64,000 nucleotides of DNA, from positions 251,251,760 through 251,315,759 of the forward strand of contig JBOZIK010000001.1 of the NCBI GenBank assembly GCA_051453625.1, in the 5' to 3' direction. This DNA comes from Welwitschia mirabilis (taxonomy: Eukaryota > Gnetophyta > Gnetopsida > Welwitschiales). The notes beneath the pieces were generated by a model. It made no database searches and was not told where the DNA came from. It was given only the letters and a program-made list of their open reading frames with translations. The position numbers and the translations under genes were made by a program. Shown one piece after another: positions 58,441-64,000 of this stretch (positions are counted from its first letter, which is position 1; each line of letters starts with the position of its first letter).

Positions 58441-59987
58441 AAGTTTCTAAAATGATAAATTGATACTCACATTTTGCATTAAGTCTTTAAGATATTCATC
58501 AAAGGTAAGATTTGTATTCAATCTATCAAGCCAAGAAGTAGCAGGTCTCTTATGAGAAGAAATTTTTTTTTTCGTTGCTTAAATGAGAAGGAAAAGAATG
58601 ATTTTACAAAATTTTTATATCCTTTTATTCATTATTTTTATCACTTTAAGATGTTAAAGCATCACGAGTAGGAGGTTTTAGCATATTTACATTACTTGTT
58701 ATAACGTTACACTCTTTTTCAACTTTATTTGGATTTGGTAGAGGTTGTTTGACAAGTAATCCTCATGGTATTTTATTACCAAGCATGGTTTATTGCAAAC
58801 TACTTAAAAGATTCTCAATGTTGGAGTTTATTCTTTTTTGTGTTTTTCTCAACTCATTAATGGAATTTCTAAGTGTATCACCTTGGTTTTGTGAGTTAGA
58901 TAAGCTTGCTTGATTATTTGAGTTATTTGTTTAGAAATTTGCATTATCAAATATTTTTCTAAATGGTTAGAAATTAGGATGATTTTTTGAAAAATTTTTA
59001 AAATTATATTATCCATTCATCTAAGGTTGAAAGTTGTTGTGATTTTGGATTTGACTTTAGTTTTGGTTTTGATTAAAGTTTGAAGATCTTTGATCAAAGC
59101 ACATACTTCTTCATAAATTATTTCTCTATATGTTGGTAATAAAAGACATTCTTTCATCACATGATNNNNNNNNNNTAAATCATAAGTTAGAGCTACAATC
59201 ACACTCTTCTTTGTTGTCACCTTTGCATTTAAAATCATTTGAGTATATTTTTCTAAAGTAAAGGTGAAATCCTTAATGATATTGGTTAGTTATTTTTCAA
59301 TCTTTACTTATTATTTTTCTTGCTTAACCTCCTTAAGATTTTTAATGGTTTGACATACTATTTAATTTTCTCTAGATGAGGGTGTAGGCCAAGTTTGACT
59401 CACTTTTACTAACTCTTTCAATACTCTTCATCCACATGGAAAATTAACAAGTTACTTAGTTTAACTGTTGAATCCACTATAAAAGTAGTTTACCAATTCT
59501 TCTTAAGAAAAAGTATCTACAGAGCTCAAATGTAAAGTAAGGTAAAAGTTTTCATAGGTAGAGGCATAATCTTAATTAGGCTATTATTAGAAGTTAGTTA
59601 CTTCTTTCTTACATTTTCTAATGATAGTTTCACTCATAAATCTCTTAATGAAAGCTTTTTAAACTTGACTCTAAGTTTATAGACTCTTATGTAGATTCGT
59701 TCTTAATCAAAGTTTATCTTTATCTTTTAAAGTCATGGAAAAAATGATCGTGTAAGTTCTATCACTTATTTTTTCTTGCCATTTTCTAAAGTAAGCACTA
59801 ATTATTTAATGTCAGCAATGTGTTGTAAAGGATCTTCGTCATATTCACCACTAAAAATGGGATAAGCATTTAAATTTCTAAGTTTGACATTATCATTAGG
59901 AGATAAATCAAAAGGGGTTTGGATTTCACAATTTTTATTAGATATAAGCTCTCTAAGGATAATGTTAGCATTAGGATTTTTTGACAT
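58441..59987 (-). pseudogene. gag: gag remnant of A2
   Basis: The start ATG is at 59987, followed by 60 open codons: MSKNPNANIILRELISNKNC, then LSPNDNVKLRNLNAYPIF and EDPLQHIADI. The same start is seen in A1 at 412, in worse condition. Lower down, near 59238-59017, an open part with HVMKECLLLPTYREIIYEEV is the C-terminal zinc-knuckle region, with a 10-N run just before it. The middle has many stops and shifts. Confidence 0.75.
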
Positions 59988-60732
59988 AATTGTAGGGATT
60001 CTAATAACAAAGGGCGAATGGGGCGAAGCAACATGCTTTTGCTTTTATGAAAAACTAGACATATTTAAGAAATGATTTTCTTCTAAACTGCCATCTAAAA
60101 AATCTTTTAAAAAATTTCTTTTGTAAGATTATATTTTGAAACAATAAATGTAGAAATTTTTATAATTTTTAAAATTTTCATACCTTTAGTGTGTGTACCT
60201 AAGTTAAATTTGAAGTCAATCAAACCTTCTCAGATGTTTTCCTCTATGAGCAGCCACTCTTTCTGATATTTTTCTTTCTTACCAAATTTTATCATGTCCC
60301 AGCATGTTCAGTTTTTATGTTCAATGCATTTCATTCCTATACTCATCTAGACGATATGTCTGGATGACAGAAAACAAAAAAAATATAAAAAATAAAAAAT
60401 GCAGAAAATAGAAGCATAAAATAATATACACTGAAAACACTAAAAATAGACTATTGTTCTCCTGAGTCATCTAGATAATAGAAGGGATTAAAGCCCTAAT
60501 TTTTTTAAGGAAGTAAACAACTAAAAAAACCTGAAGGCACATAGGTTGTCATTGTTACATATCATCTGGATGATGGAGTAGATAACAAAGTGTTTATTTC
60601 GGAACTCAAAACAGGAATTGTGGAAAGAAAAACCTATGCTACTTTAGCTAAAAGTATAGTGCTAATATAGAGAATATCCAAACTAATATCAAAACACTCA
60701 CCTAAGAAAAATAATCCTTAAATTTTTAGTAG
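59988..60732 (-). other. 5' leader of A2
   Basis: Non-coding leader between gag and primer-binding site. It is duplicated at 61940-62730. It contains three palindrome motif copies: near 60343-60374 (TCATCTAGACGAT, then GTCTGGATGACAG), 60466-60480 and 60563-60580. The first keeps a CpG. Confidence 0.65.
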
Positions 60733-60750
60733 TTTTTATTAACAATGGTA
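60733..60750 (-). other. Degraded primer-binding site of A2 (tRNA-Asp type)
   Basis: On the - strand TACCATTGTTAATAAAAA lies at the position equivalent to the better preserved site at 62731-62748. Most differences are transitions. Confidence 0.45.
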
Positions 60751-60759
60751 CTGTGATGT

Positions 60760-61839
60760 TACAGGGTATATTTATGCAAATATTATGCTCCTAAGAAGAT
60801 CCTGTAATTTACAAATAGATATAGATTTTTTCATAATACAACACACTAATATAGATAGGAGTGGACTTGAATGTCATAATCTGTCAAAGGCATTAGGCTC
60901 CAAGAAATAAAATTCATTTCAAGATGAAACACTTACATACTTAACAAAAAAAATAGAATGTAATGCAGAAAATGACAATGCAAACAATCTTATGCAAAGT
61001 TAATCTAAGAAAGATAAGATAATGCACCTGAACTAATAATGATCAATCTTGACAAAGATTATCCTTATAATTTCTATCACTTAAGAAGCTGTCATGGAAT
61101 TCAAAGCAACATGAACTATAAGGATAAGTAACAATAAGCATAGAAAAATAGAAAAGAGTTCTTTGAATTAATTTGAAATCAACATTTGTGTTACAAAGTA
61201 GCCACATCTTAGTGGAGGAAGTACAACCCAATACCAAGGAAGACGTCTCTCTACAACTCCAATGGATAAATATCTGATCCTTCGATCTACTGTTATGATA
61301 ATTTTTAGTGTAAGGACAAGCAAGAGTTGAGGATAAAGTTAATACTTATTAATAAAAATAAACTCACAAATTAAAAAAAAAATGTAGGTATAATCCTCAT
61401 AATTGCACAAGAAACATAGAGATAATTGGCAAAAGTTAGGTTAAGTTTAGTGAAGCATTATTTTAGATGTCAGTCTACTAGTTGTCCAGACAATACAAGA
61501 GACGATGCCATCTCATAAGAATTCCATATCATCTACCAAATTAATTCTAGTTAACATCCTTATTGGATTAAATATTCTATCATCCATACAATCATCTGGA
61601 CGATGAGATGGATGATAGGATTTTTACAGGTATCCATGTAATGCATCAATCTTAATGTTTGCAGGAAGTTTACTTCAAAATAGGAAATACTGTAAACTAC
61701 TTTAAATGCTATAAAATGTCATAAAGTTTACATGTTTTTGTATCTTTCATCTCAGGTCTCCATTATCATAGAAATTTAACATAAACCTATCTAATATCCT
61801 ACAAAACTACTTGAAATACCTTATCAAATATATGCAAGT
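60760..61839 (-). repeat. Inner 5' LTR of A2, cut by gap
   Basis: Aligns with 62755-63848 and 49691-50788. Its upper end is lost in the N run. Motifs of the TCATCTGGACGATGAG type (near 61588-61618) keep a CpG. Confidence 0.85.
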
Positions 61840-61939
61840 NNNNNNNNNNNNNNNNNNNNNNNNNNNNNNNNNNNNNNNNNNNNNNNNNNNNNNNNNNNNN
61901 NNNNNNNNNNNNNNNNNNNNNNNNNNNNNNNNNNNNNNN
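61840..61939. other. Assembly gap, 100 N
   Basis: Exactly 100 Ns, probably a gap of unknown true length, at the junction between inner LTR and second leader. A second 100-N gap lies at 62493-62592. Smaller or sized runs lie at 17258-17267, 34675-34691, 56093-56351 and 59166-59175. Confidence 0.9.
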
Positions 61940-62730
61940 CAATGAATTAGATATATTAAAAAATTAATTTTATTCTAAACTATCATTAAAACAATCTTTT
62001 AAAAAATGTTCTTTTACAAATTAAATTTTGAAGTAATAAAAGTAGAAATTTTTAGAATTTTTGAAACTTGCATAATTTTGGTGTACATACCTAAGTTAAA
62101 ATCAAAGTCAACTAAATCTTCTCGGATGTTTTTCTCTATGAACAAACACTCTCTCTAATATTTTTTTTTCTTACAAGATTTTCTCAAGTCTTAGCATGTT
62201 CAATTTTAATGTTTAATATGTTTCATCCCTGTGGTCATTTAGACAATAGTCTGGCTGACAGAAATCATAGATGAAAAAAAAAATGTAAAAAATAAAAGCA
62301 TAAAGAATAGATTAAAAAAACATAGAAAGAAAACTATCATCTTCTTGAGTCATCTGGATGATATAAGTGTTAATAGATAAACCATAAAAACTTTTAAGAA
62401 AGTGAAGAACTGAAAAACTCATGGCATAGAAGCTGTCATCGCCACAAGTCATCTAGATGATGAAGTGAATGATAATGTATTTATCTTTTAGANNNNNNNN
62501 NNNNNNNNNNNNNNNNNNNNNNNNNNNNNNNNNNNNNNNNNNNNNNNNNNNNNNNNNNNNNNNNNNNNNNNNNNNNNNNNNNNNNNNNNNNNTTAGACAC
62601 ATAAATAAAATTGCAAAAAGATAAACCTATGCTACTGTAACTAAAAATATAGTTCTGCTACAAGAAAACATTTAAATTGATATCCAAATACTCACTTGAG
62701 CAATGATAACTCTCAAACTCCAAGCAAGCT
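61940..62730 (-). other. Second copy of the A-family leader
   Basis: Aligns with 60045-60732 from about 60 bases upstream of the gag start. It contains motif copies near 62236-62262, 62347-62362 and 62445-62475, and a 100-N gap. No gag follows, because the assembly gap intervenes. Confidence 0.75.
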
Positions 62731-62748
62731 TCCTCGATAATAACACCA
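62731..62748 (-). other. Primer-binding site of outer A2 copy (tRNA-Asp)
   Basis: On the - strand TGGTGTTATTATCGAGGA. Compared with the tRNA-Asp complement used by Athila elements (TGGCGCCGTTGCCGGGGA), all seven differences are C-to-T or G-to-A. Confidence 0.7.
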
Positions 62749-62754
62749 AGATGT

Positions 62755-63848
62755 TGTAGTGCATATTTGTGCAAATAATTAAGCTCATGAATATTTTATT
62801 ATTTACAAATAAAATAGACATTTAACATGAAAAACTAATATAAATAGAAGTGAACTTGAATGTCATAATCCATTGAAGGTATAGGCTAGAAGAAAGAGAA
62901 TTAATTTCAAAATGAAACACTTACATATTCTAATAACAGAAGTAGAATGCAATGTAAGAAATCACAACACAAACATATTATACAAAGTTAATCTAGAAAA
63001 GAAAAAGGATAATGCACCTAAACTAATAATGATCAACTTTGACAAAGTTTTTCCTCATAACCTATATGACTTAAGAAACTATCATGGAATCAAAAGTAAT
63101 ATAAACTATGAGGGATAAGTAACACAATAAGCATAGGAAAAATAAAAGAGTTATTTGTATTAATCTTAAGCCAACATCCATGTTACAAAGTAGCTACACC
63201 TTAATAGAGAAAGCATAGCCAACATCAAGGAAGACGTCTTTCTGTAACTACAAAGGATGAATCTCCGGTCGTTGGATCTCCTATCACAATAATTTCTAGT
63301 ACAAGTGAAGATAAGCAGGAATTAAAGGCAAAATTGATAGTTATTGACAAATAGACTAACAAACAACAAAATAGACAAATAAATGTGGGTATAACCCTAA
63401 TACTCATGCAAGAAATACAAAGAAAAATGGCAAAACTTAGGTGAATGTTTAATGAAGCATTATAATAGATGTCATCTTGTTGATTGTTTGGATGATACAG
63501 GGGATAACACCATCTCATAAAAATTCATATCATCTACCAATTTGATTGTATTCATCATTCTCATTGGCTTAACCATTTTATTATCCATACAATTTTCCAG
63601 ATAATGAGGTAGACAATAGGATTTCTACAAGTTTTCATGTAATTCATTAGCCTCAATGTTTATAGAAAGTTTTCTTTAAAATAGAAAATATAATAAACTA
63701 CTCTAGATGTTGCAAAATGTTATGGAGATTACATGTTTTTGTATCTTTCATCTTAGCTCTCCATTATCATAGAAATCTAGCATAAACCTATCTAATATCT
63801 TGCAAAACTACTCAAAATACCTTATCAAATATATGCAATTTGGTTACA
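62755..63848 (-). repeat. Outer LTR of A2 cluster
   Basis: 1094 bases, matching the other LTR-A copies to within a few bases at both ends. The upper end is at TTACA (63848). Confidence 0.8.
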
Positions 63849-64000
63849 TAAAAGTAGTAGAAGAAGAAGATGATCCAAATTCTAAAAAATAATTTGAGAA
63901 ATAGGAAGAGAAAGAATCAGATTAGTTGTCTAACTTTTGGTGTAATCAGATTAGTTGTCTCATTTTTGGTGTTGTTATTGTCTTTTCTTACTACTATTTT
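63849..64000 (+). pseudogene. Likely continuation of the third ORF of E
   Basis: Right after the outer LTR, the + strand reads IKVVEEEDDPNSKK-stop-FEK, then EEKESD, an acidic tail like those ending SIRE third ORFs. On the left side the E frame ends with KVAI before the LTR at 49690. The assignment rests on position and acidic composition only. A CAGATTAGTTGTCT stretch is repeated directly near 63917 and 63947. Confidence 0.4.

Larger units (their letters stand above)
49691..63848 (-). mobile_element. A2: Athila-like gypsy cluster with three LTRs, inside E
   Basis: On the - strand, reading from high to low coordinates: LTR, leader, gap, LTR, leader, gag, protease, RT, RNase H, integrase, a third-ORF remnant, LTR. 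It is the same family as A1. The extra LTR plus leader suggests a tandem element that lost most of one interior, or a local duplication, and the 100-N gap at 61840-61939 hides the join. I find no matching 5-bp duplication at 49686-49690 (GCTAT) and 63849-63853 (TAAAA). Confidence 0.8.
42401..64000 (+). mobile_element. E: SIRE-like Ty1/copia element, split by A2 and cut by the window end
   Basis: 5' LTR 42401-43598, primer site 43601, gag, protease, integrase, RT and RNase H in order, then a third ORF interrupted at 49690 by the A2 cluster and probably resumed at 63849. It sits in the gag of D. GATGT (42396-42400) would be its left target duplication, and the right copy is beyond the window. 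It keeps several catalytic residues but is full of stops. Confidence 0.85.

Noticed and set aside
49686-63853. Target-site duplication flanking the whole A2 cluster
   Set aside because: GCTAT on the left and TAAAA on the right do not match. LTR ends could be off by a few bases, but no shift gives a convincing 5-bp pair.

Overview
The window is nuclear DNA from a plant, most likely a flowering plant. It is very AT-rich, poor in CpG and made almost entirely of old, nested LTR retrotransposons. The plant assignment rests on recognisable Athila-like Ty3/gypsy and SIRE/Tork-like Ty1/copia domains, on primer-binding sites for plant initiator tRNA-Met and tRNA-Asp, and on third ORFs of a type known from plant retroelements. 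I see no intact host gene, tRNA, rRNA or CRISPR array. Every coding block is interrupted by stops and frameshifts, so nearly all genes are listed as pseudogenes. The element names used here (A1, X, B, C, D, E, A2) are mine.

Layout. Bases 1-9259 are A1, an Athila-like gypsy element on the + strand: leader, gag, protease, reverse transcriptase (RT), RNase H, integrase, a long 3' region and the 3' LTR. Its 5' LTR lies outside the window. Bases 9733-36712 are a three-deep nest. X is a non-coding, LARD-like element on the - strand. Its upper LTR was split by B, a copia element at 15477-36499 with a perfect 5-bp target duplication. B was in turn split inside its gag-pre-integrase domain by C, a 10.5-kb element at 19178-29660 with 2-kb LTRs and no pol that I can recognise. 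Bases 36713-39866 are unassigned AT-rich DNA. Bases 39872 to the window end form a second nest. D belongs to the same copia family as B and is broken in gag by E, a SIRE-like copia element. E is broken in its third ORF by a - strand Athila-like cluster, A2 (49691-63848), which is the same family as A1 and carries an extra copy of LTR plus leader. The last 150 bases look like the resumed third ORF of E.

How the parts relate. Each pol set gives the usual retrotransposon cycle of capsid, processing, reverse transcription and integration. Catalytic residues are lost in several copies (B protease and RT, A1 and A2 integrase, A2 RT). E keeps the RT YVDD box and the three integrase acidic residues, though in broken frames. 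Decay is mostly C-to-T / G-to-A, as expected for long-methylated DNA.

The most interesting signal is regulatory. Three unrelated families (A, B/D and E) each carry their own array of short palindromic or tandem motifs in the LTR. In each, the same motif recurs inside the element, in the spacer between the pol genes and a third, env-position ORF. Ten runs of N (10-761 bases) limit what can be seen.
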